From Nectonema munidae (lineage: Eukaryota > Nematomorpha > Nectonematoida > Nectonematidae), in assembly GCA_030549495.1 (NCBI GenBank), contig JAUIRK010001031.1, forward strand, positions 372,001 to 436,000: a stretch of 64,000 nt of DNA, given 5' to 3'. Positions 34,073 through 45,474 of this stretch are shown here, one piece after another. The notes under the pieces are model-generated. The model worked only from the letters and a program-made list of their open reading frames with translations. It made no database searches and was not told the origin of the DNA. A program made the position numbers and the translations under genes. Position 1 is the stretch's first letter; each line of letters starts with the position of its first letter.

Positions 34073-35650
34073 TTATATACACTCTTTATGTAAATAATAT
34101 AAGCATAGCTTTAAGAGATTAAAAATCAATTTTCTTTTCTCGGTCGTATTTTTGAAAGTTTTCATTCTAACAAGAGAACATGAAAGGTTTGAAAACTTTT
34201 TCAAAAAGAAGAAGAAATTGCATATGTCAGTCAACAACTGGAGCGGAATATAAAAAACGGAGTAAAGAGAGTGCGATTCAAAAATTGGAAAATTTATTAT
34301 CATCCTTTTTTCTTCTAAAACTCTTTGTAACTTTTTAATGTAGAATCCCAGTTCTTCTTTTTCATAAAAAAAAGTTAAGTAATGATAAAAATGAAGTTTA
34401 ATAATCGATAAATTAGGACAATAGCATCCAAACATACATTTATTCTTTGTGCAATGTTTCTTCTTCAGTTTCCAACCTTGTTCCAAACTCTTACAAACAC
34501 AGCCAAAGTTGCAATAACTTTTTTGGCACTTGTTCGTAAGCAAGATTTGGATATCATCAATTGGGGAAACACAAGAATTGTTGTTGGCGTGGCACCCCGG
34601 AAAATCACAGGTTTTACTCATAAACATTCTCGGATCAACTCCAGGTTTGTTTTTGCGTGTAAATTTTAAATGTCTGGAATCTCTTTTCTTAAGAAGCTTT
34701 TTCAACTTCACTTTTCGCAACAAAGAATTTTTTAAAGGTGTTTTGTGAAGCTTTTTCTTTTTTTGCGATAAATTCAAACGACGACCAACTCTGGAAAGAT
34801 AAATTTTTTCTAAAACAACTTCCAGAGGTTTCAACTTCATTGCATTTATCTTATTCGTTTGCATTGCTTCTCGCTTTATAAAATTAGTAAAATTATTATT
34901 AAATTCAAAATATGAATCTAAAATAGTTTTCACTATCAAAGAATCAATAACCTTTAAATCAAATGAAAACATTCTATCCTGTGAACAGTTTTTTATCTTA
35001 CTTGATAATCCTGATGAAAGGCCGTTGTAATTGTGCAACTCCTTGAAAGAAGCTCCGTGACTTGAAATTAAGTCATCATTATTATTGCACACTTGTACTT
35101 GAAAAGAAGTACTAAGGTTGGATTTATATAAACAGTCACCTTCTTTAATATTTGAATTCTGTTCAGAAAGATCAACTTGTTCTAAATCTCCTTCATTTAA
35201 ACTTTTGATAGGAGTGTTGGAATTCAATTCATTTCTCGACATCCCTTTCAAGTGGGAGTCATTTTGCAAAATTGTTTTATCATCGTTGCTTCCAGTAAGA
35301 GATGAAACAATGATCAAGTATGAATTTGAAGATATGAAACTTTTTAAATTTTCATTATATACTTTAGAGCCATTTTTTCTATGTTCGTGCTTGTTTAATA
35401 TGGGAGGTTGTGTTCGAAACGTGTCATTCTTTTGACTGCTAACCTCTATGTCGTTTAAAGCAGAATGAATTGTGTTTAAAGGTGATGATTTCTTAACATT
35501 TTGTTTATTCATACTTGAAAACAAACAAATTTTCTTTTCATTCTGAAATGTTTTTTCGTCATGAAATCTTTTTCTGTTCTTTTTTCTATTTGTAGGTGAA
35601 GTTATATTTTTGTTACATTTGCCACCAAACAGTGTTGTATTGTCTTCAAT
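34073..35650 (-). CDS. Last exon of cysteine-rich (MGA-like) gene, copy B, open
   Basis: A 1578-nt open exon (525 codons and stop) follows acceptor TTTTAG. It starts IEDNTTLFGGKCNKN; the first methionine downstream is internal (MNKQNVKKSSPLNTIHS). The N-terminal two-thirds is S/N-rich, then K-rich (QKKKKLHKTPLKN, LKKLLKKRDSRHLKF). A cysteine-rich segment at about 34414-34612 reads CDFPGCHANNNSC, CNFGCVCKSLEQG and HCTKNKCMFGCYC, like the DUF4801 segment of MGA. After it about 115 codons lack recognisable similarity; part may be intron-like read-through. Phase 0 entry agrees with the upstream exon. MGA is a nuclear MAX partner; assigning that role here is inference. The neighbouring C2H2 finger is not a usual MGA feature, so the identity is uncertain. 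Confidence 0.65.
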   Translation of the reverse strand: MEDNTTLFGGKCNKNITSPTNRKKNRKRFHDEKTFQNEKKICLFSSMNKQNVKKSSPLNTIHSALNDIEVSSQKNDTFRTQPPILNKHEHRKNGSKVYNENLKSFISSNSYLIIVSSLTGSNDDKTILQNDSHLKGMSRNELNSNTPIKSLNEGDLEQVDLSEQNSNIKEGDCLYKSNLSTSFQVQVCNNNDDLISSHGASFKELHNYNGLSSGLSSKIKNCSQDRMFSFDLKVIDSLIVKTILDSYFEFNNNFTNFIKREAMQTNKINAMKLKPLEVVLEKIYLSRVGRRLNLSQKKKKLHKTPLKNSLLRKVKLKKLLKKRDSRHLKFTRKNKPGVDPRMFMSKTCDFPGCHANNNSCVSPIDDIQILLTNKCQKSYCNFGCVCKSLEQGWKLKKKHCTKNKCMFGCYCPNLSIIKLHFYHYLTFFYEKEELGFYIKKLQRVLEEKRMIINFPIFESHSLYSVFYIPLQLLTDICNFFFFLKKFSNLSCSLVRMKTFKNTTEKRKLIFNLLKLCLYYLHKECI

Positions 35651-36138
35651 CTAAAATATTTTAAACTCAAATGTAATTGAGGATACAAATATAGAAAAAA
35701 GTCAAAAAGAAAAGAAAGAATATAGGTCCAAATATAATATTATTAAATATATTTATGCATGTGTGGGGGCATCTAGTAATATTATTAATGTATTGAAGTT
35801 GCTTACTGTTTTATATTCGAAAGAACCGATATCAAACAAAAAGAGGTATTCTATTAGTGGTCTGCCAAGACCGAGGGGAAGACAAAACACTGGTTTGACA
35901 AACTAGTACTTACACAAATGTACGATTTTAGACTATCATCATTTACCAACATAAAATGTTCTATTGAAATGAAATCCTCTAGAAAAAATGATTTTGAAAT
36001 AAGTTTTAAACTTTCATAAAATTTAACTATAAATATTTTTGGTATGGCAAAGGTTCGAAATCAGTTCCTTCAATGAGAAAACTAGTTAGTAATATTCACA
36101 AAGTAAATTAGTAAGTGAAAAAAATTTGTTAGTAAGTT

Positions 36139-36330
36139 GATTTTTTACTAAGCATATTACTAAAATATGTTCTGTAGTCCCTGTGACCCACGTATAAAGG
36201 TACAGTAGATTCTTTTCACCAAGAAGGCAAAATTGCACCGCTTGTATCGAACTATGAGCAAAGTAGGCTTGATGGGGGATCGAACCCAAGACCTTGAGTT
36301 ATCGAAACCCAGGATCTAACCAACATTCCT
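36139..36330 (-). mobile_element. tRNA-derived SINE (copy B)
   Basis: Counterpart of 7677-7868, with B box GGGTTCGATCCCC and the same body. It lies in the 2.1-kb last intron of the spliced gene. Confidence 0.65.
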
Positions 36331-37769
36331 CAAGTATAAAATCAAGAATCTTATTGTTTTATTAAAATATATTAATATTAATTTAAAAGTATAAAATTTA
36401 AATCACTTATCAAAGACATTCCTATTCCTAATCAAAACAAGAATGTCAAGTATAAAAGTAAAAATTGAAAATTAAAAATTCTATTTATCCTCCAACTTTT
36501 GGATCGTATTTCTACTAAGAAATCGTTAATATGAAGTATGTGTATCAAATTTTATCTTTTCAATATCTAGGATTAAAAAATCAACAGAGCACTTCGGCTC
36601 CCAGTGACTATAAGGACCGAGTAAAAAATAGAAAATTAGAAATCTTTGAAATCCTTTATTAAATCCTCATTCTACTGAGATATAGAATGCTCAAGAATTG
36701 TTTTGTGTCACTCATAAGCTAACACAGTATAATTCAAAGGGGGCATACATATATTACGTAGGGCCTCAGAGGGCGGAGTGGGTGTTGTTTATTAATTGCG
36801 TTACATAACGTTACATGGGATGGGGTGTTCAAAAATGAACACCAATTAGAAAAGAAATTTAGAAACGAATTTGCCACATCCAATGCTATTGAATTTTAAT
36901 TAGGAGGTCCATTTGTTCAAGAAAATACTTAAAAAGATTAACTCTCATTTACAAATAATATCCGGCGAAGATTCGATGTTGAGCCTAATATATAGAAAAC
37001 ATTTCAATTAATAATGCCATATGATTATTATTGGCAAAGCATAATTTTAGATGTGAAACATCTGGTAATTATAGACACAACAAGGCTGCCATATTAGACA
37101 TGAAAATGAAACTCATTGATTGAATAAACAAGATAAAACACTGGTTTTCAATTTTTTGATGTCTTATCATCTCTATTAAAAATAAGCTCTAAATTTTAAT
37201 TAAAACTTAAATGTAAGCAAGGAGAGAGAAAGATGGGATCGGAGATAGAAAGTTGAGGGGTTTGACTGAGGATGATCAAGAGATTGAAGAAATCTATGGA
37301 GTGTTAGGGGAGGTACGGCGTGTTCATGAATACGCTACAGATGCTTTACAAGGGGATACGGGGATTGGAACTTAAAAAATTTAGCGTTATGTAATACATG
37401 TATGTCGCGTTACCAAATATACAACTAACATTTTTAAATATTTTTTTGATTATAAGTTATATCTTAATTTTTAGATTTATTACGCGAGTTCTTTTAGTAT
37501 AAAAACAATTGCGCGTATTAATATTGTTTAATTTTTAGATTAAAGATAATCCCATTTTTAGAATGTTTAAAGTTAAAAAATAATAAATATTTTCAAGATT
37601 AACTTTGAATAATTTAAATTTTGATACTAACATCTATGCTGATTACAAAACCCTTTAATTCACATACTTTAAAATATCAGAAATCGCTGTAAAAATAACA
37701 TTTTACTCGAAAAGAAAAATAGTTACATGAACTCATATTAAATTTATGTAGAGAGATGCAGATAATTAC

Positions 37770-37837
37770 CGAAGTCATTCCCAGATTATTCTTGAGGTTT
37801 GAGGGCGAAAAGTAATCTTGCTTTTCGGATACATTTT
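37770..37837 (-). CDS. Internal 68-nt exon of cysteine-rich (MGA-like) gene, copy B
   Basis: Identical coding capacity to 9306-9373 (NVSEKQDYFSPSNLKNNLG), with canonical AG and GT borders and compatible phases on both sides. Confidence 0.65.
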
Positions 37838-37893
37838 CTAAAAAGTATATCAAATTTAACATGGTGTAAAATAATACTAAAAATGGAAGCAAC

Positions 37894-38490
37894 CTGTAAA
37901 ATGATTCAATGAATATTCTTTTTCTGCGCATGAAATTAGAAAATCTTTTTCGTCGTGTAAATCACCTTGAAGGTATTTTGCCACAGAACTTTCATTTATG
38001 TACGGCAAATTATCTTTGGAAAAAGAATTTAAATCGCTCTTTTTATATTTTTTTTTCCCTAGCAAAGATTTTAAACAAAGTTCACTATATTTTTCACTGG
38101 AGCCTTTTTCAGCAAATAAACTTCTTTCATTTTCGTACAAACGAGTATAATTTCCATCGTTTGAATAAAAATTTTGAACATCTAAAATATTATCTAAAGG
38201 ACTGGTTTTGATAGTGATATCTGAGTTATTAAATTTTTTTAAACTAGGTGATATGTATAAGTTTTTTAATTTACAGTTATTTAAACATTCTTCATTTTTC
38301 TTTTCCTTATTACTCTTTCCTTTGAAGTCATTTTTGTATATGTATAATCTTGAAGACGGGTCTAAATAATGCCGGTCTAGATGCAACTTTAACGTATCCT
38401 TGCGAGTATAAAAGCTAAAACAAACAGGACACTGAAATTTACATTTTCGATTTTTCTTGAAGGATTGTGTAGCCTTTAGGCAAATTCTTT
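37894..38490 (-). CDS. C2H2 zinc-finger exon of cysteine-rich (MGA-like) gene, copy B
   Basis: Open 597-nt exon encoding one C2H2 finger (FQCPVCFSFYTRKDTLKLHL) and an S/N/K-rich stretch ending ISCAEKEYSLNHFT. It differs from copy A by a Glu/Lys change near the end. The upstream intron is the ancestral 101-nt form, without element W. Confidence 0.65.
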
Positions 38491-38591
38491 CTAAAAGTTG
38501 AGAATGTATGTAAGTAAAATATAAATATAAAATATAAAGGTATAATACTATATTTTCATCAAATTAAATTTATAAAAATGTTTTAAGATAC

Positions 38592-38762
38592 TTATATTCA
38601 TTTCAATTTCATGGCGCGATTTCATTGGGTCAATATATGTTTCTGCTATTTGACATTTGTTTGGAAGCTCAGAGGGAAAAAAGGATTCCTTTTGAAATGT
38701 TTTAACCCCTGTTTTCTGTTTTCTAACCATTAGATCTTCTTCTGCGCATAGAATAAATCTTT
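38592..38762 (-). CDS. Internal 171-nt exon of cysteine-rich (MGA-like) gene, copy B
   Basis: Counterpart of 13229-13399; RFILCAEEDLMVRKQKTG onward, phase 1 in and phase 1 out, canonical borders. Confidence 0.55.
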
Positions 38763-38823
38763 CTGAAAAACAATATAAACATAATTATTGCACGGATTCC
38801 TAGAAATAAAAAATCAATTTAAC

Positions 38824-39024
38824 TTTCTAACTTTAGCTTTCTCTTTTCACTAAGTTTCTTGTATCGAAGATCTCTATAAAATTCTCTCTCTTTTTCTGAA
38901 ATGAAAGGACTTGAAAGTTTTTCTAAGAACTCTCGAACAGAAAGGGTTAGTAGTTCTTCTTCACTGAACAATGAAGAGTTAGTAAATGTAGAAATATCAA
39001 AATCCATAAAGTAAGTTTTATTTT
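38824..39024 (-). CDS. Upstream exon of cysteine-rich (MGA-like) gene, copy B
   Basis: Counterpart of 13461-13661; same length and frame, NKTYFMDFDISTFTNSSL onward. The first coding exon remains unidentified, because this one enters in phase 1. Confidence 0.5.
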
Positions 39025-40914
39025 CTGAAACATTAAAAATGTAGATGAAGAAATTAAGGTTTGCAACATTAAACATTATTATATTTTTTAAGGATAAAGA
39101 AAATATTAACAAAGTCTAGAGAATTATATAATATATATATCATTCATTTCTTAAATAGAAAGTTACATTGCTTTTCCATAAAAATTTGATAGCAGAAATA
39201 GGAAAAAAACTTGAAAAGGTGATATTTTAAGGCGGAACAAATGTGTTGAAAGTTATAAAATTAAAAATATTTCATTAAATATAAAAATAAAATTTTAACT
39301 TAGGATGGAGGCAAGTTAGCTTTCACGTAAACCGTATTTAAAGCAGCTGGCGGTTTTGGAAAGCCTCCACCCTCAAATAAAATATTCCTATCAACCTAAC
39401 GCTATTCTATATAACTATTAAAGATAACATGAAAAAAACTTTAGGTTTATCGGATAGTTACTAGAGAACATAAACTGTAATATTTCAGAGCGTATATTTA
39501 AAAAATTGATAAAATAAAAATCTTGAGCTAAGAAGTTGCTATTATAATTCTGATGTGTAAAAGGTACACCACCTAATACAGAAATTAAGAATAAAATATC
39601 TTTTAAAAATTTTTTATTGATATTTTTATGCTTTGACAAAAAAGTGAACATAGATAGATACTTGTGCCACGATAAATTTTATTACCACACTTTGTACCGA
39701 ATTACTTTTATGATAATTAAAAAAATAAGCTTATATTGTAAAAGAGTGAACTTATAAAAATCATATATAATAAATATAATAAAGACGTAATTATAGAGAA
39801 GACAAAACTTTATTCAATGGAATATTTATACTCCCATAAGCCTTTCTCAACCAAAAGTGTAAACTAAAGATGGCTGCTAACCATCTTCTAATTTATAATA
39901 AAAATATAGATACAATGATAGATAATAATTTGTAAAATTGCTAAATATGTTCAAAATAAGTTTTTGATGACCAAAATGGCGATCAAATCTAAATTAAATT
40001 AACTTATCAAAATGTTTTTTTAGAATTTCATTGAATACCGATATATTTTTAAAAAATCTGGTGTTTATAGTAAAAACATTTACAGAGAGCTAAGTAAGTA
40101 AGAAGAACTTGAATGAAACAGTCTTAAGCTACTTATAAAATAATTTACTTAGCATCTAATGGACCGCGTGTAAAATTAACTCGACTAAAAAGGGTACATG
40201 AAATATAAATTTATGAGATGCAATACAGATAAAATAAAAAAACTCTAATCTTCTAAATATTCAAGAAATAGCCATTAGATCAAAAATATAAGTGGTATTT
40301 GGAATGTTCAATCCAATTAAATATACTAGACTTTTAATTAAAAGTTTGCTGACTAGACAGATCAAAGAGTTATTTAAAATTACTGTTATGATAAAAATTT
40401 TACTCCAGGAAATTTAAATCATTCTTTTAAAATGAGAAAGAATAAATAAGCTTTAAAATATTTGCATATTCTGTAATAATACTTACCACTCCTCTAATTA
40501 AACGTTTGACATTAAATTATTAAATCTAAATGATGAAGCTTGTTACAAAACAAGTTTATGATAAAAAATAATATTCAAATAAATTATCGTTATTCCTTTT
40601 ATAAATTATTCGAAATAAATGTTTATAATATTTAAAATTTTTAAATTTTTGTAAAATTAAGTCTATTATAAAATACACTTTTGAAAAATCACAATGAAAA
40701 TTGTGAATTCTTGGAGGACAATTTTTTAACTTAAAACTAGAACATTGAAAAATTTTGAATTGAAAAAATATTTGATAATTTACTCGATGGTTTTGATTTA
40801 CAACTAAATTTTATACAAAATGAAAACAATTTTTTGTTGAAAAACTTTAAAAAATATTTTTTGTCGGTATCGCATCCAAGTCCAGAATAAATCTGTTATA
40901 AGTTATAACTAAAC
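39025..40914. other. AT-rich stretch upstream of the first recognised exon (copy B)
   Basis: Same content as 13662-15544. The minus-strand open stretch 39418-39651 is unchanged from copy A but has no domain or splice support. Confidence 0.4.
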
Positions 40915-40970
40915 AGGTGAGGACGCCACGATCATGATTCGAACCGGGCAGAATTGATTAATTTCTTGCA
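40915..40970 (-). repeat. SINE-like fragment with tRNA B box (copy B)
   Basis: Counterpart of 15545-15600. A 7-bp tandem duplication (AGTTATA) lies just upstream on the plus strand in this copy. Confidence 0.45.
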
Positions 40971-41386
40971 CTTGTTATATGCAAGTTTATTTCTGCATTT
41001 ACAGATACAGGAGCTACAAATTGGAACTTTTCAATAAAAATAGACAATGCTACATTCATTCTAATTATATCATATTTGTGAATTCATTTTAATAGTGTTT
41101 AAAACATTTATTATTCTAATAATTACATTTATTAGAAATTAAATTAAAAAAAGAGATGCATCAAAACAAATATGTAGAAAGAAATTAAAATATAATTTAC
41201 AACATTCTGACATAATCAAAAATCAATAAAATTACCACGTAGATAATCAAGAAGACATGCTTCATTCATATGATCTTACCTTTTCCTTATTAACGATAAA
41301 AAAAAGCGCAAACGGTGCATGTTTTATAAAGAATGTTTGTTAGATTGACATTTACCCAATTCATCTATATGTAGTATAGATATATA

Positions 41387-41430
41387 AAGTTCTGGGGAAG
41401 GGAGGGGGGTTTTGGGCCCCGGTAAATTTT
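41387..41430. other. 44-bp G/C-rich segment present only in copy B
   Basis: Between AGATATATA and CATATTTGCT, copy B has 44 bp including GGGGAAGGGAGGGGGG and GGGCCCC. Copy A joins the two directly (near 16014). It is compositionally foreign to its AT-rich surroundings. It could be a transposon scrap or a segment lost cleanly from A. Confidence 0.75.
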
Positions 41431-41948
41431 CATATTTGCTTTAAAAATAGGTCATAAAGTCTTGGACTATTTCCTTGTTTAGTGTAGACACAAACTGATC
41501 AACGTATCGTTGACAACGCGAATGTGGATTTGTATACCTACTCTGCCTACCATATTCAGATATATTTAGAATTATTTTCATTTAAGATTCAGGATTCAAA
41601 TTCCTTTTGTTCTTAAGAAAAAAATTATTTTGTATCTAGGTTATTTCCATCAAATACTTAATGACACTGAATCTCTGATTCTATAACTCGTATGATTCAC
41701 AGAACCCAAATGTCACTGTTCATTGGAGGCGCAACACATTGAAAAATTAAAGTTAAAAACTTTAGAGACTTAACAAAATGATATATTGCCAAATCAGTTT
41801 AATTTTATATATATCACCCCTCAGGCTGTGTTTGATTCCTGCATTCAAATAATGAGTTTAAAAGGACGAAACCGGTCAAATTCAATTTTTCCAAGAATAA
41901 TAAAGATAAAGGTACTGTGGCGTGTTTTCATCGAGAAAGTATATTTAC

Positions 41949-41986
41949 GTCGCTTGTATCGAACTATGAGGAAAGTAGGCTTGATG
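41949..41986 (-). repeat. Fragment of the SINE body (copy B)
   Basis: Counterpart of 16531-16568, matching the SINE body at 36139-36330. Confidence 0.6.
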
Positions 41987-42141
41987 CCCATTTTTTTGGT
42001 ATTCACATACAAACTTATGTCTTTTTATAACTTGAACAATCAATTGGTTAGTTGAAAAAATATATAAATTTCAGCACATATATTTTATTTATTTAAAACT
42101 TATTTATAACTGAATTAAAAAATGTATAGACAAATATAATT

Positions 42142-43685
42142 TCAAAAATGGTTAGTTTTTGATTTTCGTTGATGTTTACAGTCTGGATGATCGCGGTAGA
42201 GTGTCCAACAATAGTCAGCGAGAATACTTTTATTCCAATAACCTTTATATTCTTTTTCGGTAGCACTAATGTCTTGATGGAATCTTTCTCCATGTACATC
42301 AAACACTGGTACAAGGTGTTCTGCGAAAAATTCGACATGATAGTCTAAAAAAATGAACCTTTAACGACATTCAGCAGCCCATTTCTGAATAGCATTTTAA
42401 AAGATTTTTGATTCCATATTTATAAGCGATTGATTTTTTGTTACCCAATAAATTCACACAAATCCAAGCAAAAGCATCCTAAGCAGAATGTTATACCTCA
42501 TCTAGCGTCGCTTTAAAGTGCAGATCTTTGAGTAATTCTTTTATTTGTGGACCAACAAAAATCCCTCTTTTAGTTTAGCTTGTGTGATTTTTGGAAACTT
42601 TTAAACTATATATTCAAAGCCGTTCGAGTTTCTTCTTGTAAGCGTATGCTTGACATTAGATAAGCCTTAGTGATATGTTGTTCTAGAATTCCAAACAAAA
42701 TTTGAATAGTTCTTATCAGTCGCCCGACTGTGCCAAAGGCATAAAAACAGCAATATTTTGTAAAGCCTGATTGCATTCCATCACCATTCCTATTATTTTT
42801 AAATCATTACATATTTTCCAAGAATACTTTTCATAAGGAAGACACTCAAGTAATATTTTAATGTTTTCATATGTTTCGGAAAGATGAACAGAATGTGCTA
42901 TAGGAATAGAAGGTTTCGAGTGACCATTGTGAAGCAAAACGCATTTCAAAATGAGTTTGAAGAATCAATAAATAGCCGCCACTCTAAAGCACCATGCTTT
43001 TGGTTTAAACATGCTAAAAGACCATCAATCTTGTTACAAAAACAAAGTGGACCTTTAAAGAAAAATATGTTTGTAGAATAAAATTTCTTTGACGAAAATA
43101 TGTTATCCATACATCCTGTCCTAACAAAGATTTTTCTTTTAATCTTGATGCTAAAAGTTCAGCTTTGCTTTTTAAAAGGGATGAATTTTTAACAAAATCG
43201 TTTAATTCAGCTTGAGAAAAAAATTTTGGCCAAAGGTTACCTTTTTGAGCGACATAATTCTCGACATCAAATTTGTCGGAATCATGATCGTCATCATCAA
43301 ATCATCATCTGAAACACAATCATTTAGTGGAAATGGAACTGGTAAATTTTCATTGTTAGGTACAGATCTCATTGTTGATTCCAAAATCCTGAAATATTTA
43401 TTTTGCAAAAATAGCAATCATCAAGATGATTCTTTGGCTTCCTCCATATCATATGAATTGCAAAAGGCATAGATTTTTTCTTTTTATTAAACCAATCTCG
43501 TAAACCATTTGAACAAGCAGAGCAAATATGATGAGGAGATCAAGCCTTTTCTTGATCTCCAAGAGGACAATCAAAATACAATTTGTAGATTTTTCTTATT
43601 TTAGGAGTAATTGCACGTTTCTGTGTGTTCACCATATATTCTTCACACACATAACAAAATTGAGAGAATATTTTTAGAGAATATT
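42142..43685 (-). pseudogene. Unnamed transposase-like family, remnant 1 (copy B)
   Basis: Counterpart of 16724-18345 with the same broken motifs (SPHHICSACSNGLRDW, MIWRKPKNHLDDCYFC, HLSETYENIKILLECL, GERFHQDISATEKEYKG). It lacks about 77 bp near 42644, removing the LLPPLNIRLGLIKQ part, so it has decayed further than copy A. Confidence 0.65.
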
Positions 43686-45474
43686 TTTCGATTTTTTGAT
43701 TATTTGACAGATATATTATTTAATATCGTGAAAAAATTGCATAAATATAGGTAATAACTTATGTAACATCGTCTTCCCGAATGAGGTATATCAAATCTTA
43801 CATCTAGCAGAATGTGAACATTAAACATTGTCTCTAGTGTCATTTATTTGTACATGGAATAGAAACCATCGTAGTATACAGTTTGGAGATGAATCATCTT
43901 AGTATACAGGTTGGAGATGACACTCAAGTTGTCTACCCACGTTCAACCGTACAGGTTATTAGAATATATCATTTCATTACATAACAGAGACGAGTTTCCT
44001 AAAACTTTCATACTGAAAAAATATTTTTTCAAATATATTATAAATATTTTAAATAATCTCGCATTATACAAATGATGTGTCTGGTGTGTATGTGAGTTTA
44101 AGTAGGTCTGGCAAGACAAATATATATAAAAAAAATTTGAACCAAAATATTTATGGTAAAAAAAAGTTAATATTGTTATTCAGAATGATAAGAGAAATCT
44201 AATAATGTATAATACTTGTATATTTGTTGAATATATGTGAAGTCATAATTTTGAGACCGTTTGAAAGGACTCAAAAATCGAAAATTTTAAAATTAAAAAA
44301 AAAAAAAAATTTAAAAACTTATTCTTATAGGGTTTGGTACGGTGATTCCAAATATTTATTTTGTTTGAAATGAATTGAAGGACTTGTATTTTTGAGGTCA
44401 AAGTTGGAAATTTTGTCATTTTATCAAGTTTAGGGTCAAAAAAAGTATTTTTAAACATTCAAACTTAAAATATTAATGCATTTTCGTAATCAGTATAATA
44501 TTAACTTTAAAATGAGATATTAAAATCGAAAATTTAATAAATTAAAAATTTTGTGAACCCCTACAATTTTTTTAAAAAATTGAATTTTTTAAATTTTTTC
44601 AATTTATTATGTTTAAATATTAGGTATATTTTATGAATATGCAAAAAAACTGAAAAAAAATGTAATTATTCATTTTACACGCTAAAATATAATGAAAAAT
44701 AGACAAATTGTCCATATTTTTCCAAGGCTTATAAAAAAAAATTTAGAAATTTTTTCAAAAACGAAATGAAATGCAAAATGAGGGTAAAACGATGTTCTTT
44801 AAGATAGGAATCGTTTAAAATGTTTTTAAAAATTCTCGCATAAAGTTCTCTTTCAAAATTAAAATTTGTAAATTTTAACACAAATTATTTTTAAAATACT
44901 TAAAATCAAAAATATATATCAAAATTTGGAGAATTTTAAAATAAAATGTAAGCGATTTTGAATAAGTAAATGTAAAAATTAGAAAAAAATAATTTTATTT
45001 TAATTTAAAAAATCGCAATGTCAACTTTTTTTGGACAAAATCTTTTTTTTTTAAAAAATTGAATGAAATTTTTCCAATTTTTTTCAGAAAATATTTTATT
45101 TATAAGTGTACTTTTAATCCAATAGAAAAATTAAAAAAATTATTTTAGTTTCTCATGGAAAAAAAATTTTGGGTGGAATTTTTAGTTCAAGTACGGGTCT
45201 ATGAAATTAATTTAAGGCCATTTCACCTTTTGAACATTTAACTCAAGTATCATAAATCATTCAGCGTTAGATTTTAAATGTCCTTGTGTTCAAAGAGAAA
45301 TCCTGAGGGTTAAAATGAACACTAATTTCGATGAATAAAACCGATTTCCTTTCTAATAACTTTTAAAATCCAATGTTAAATTTTTGTGATAAGAACTCTC
45401 CTCTTGACTATATAAATTCACATGTATTACCTTCTGAACTAGGTCTCAATACATCCGCTTTCATTTATAGTGAA
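43686..45474. other. AT-rich non-coding stretch (copy B)
   Basis: Same as 18346-20134, with small indels in A and T runs (for example near 44297). Nothing else recognised. Confidence 0.4.
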
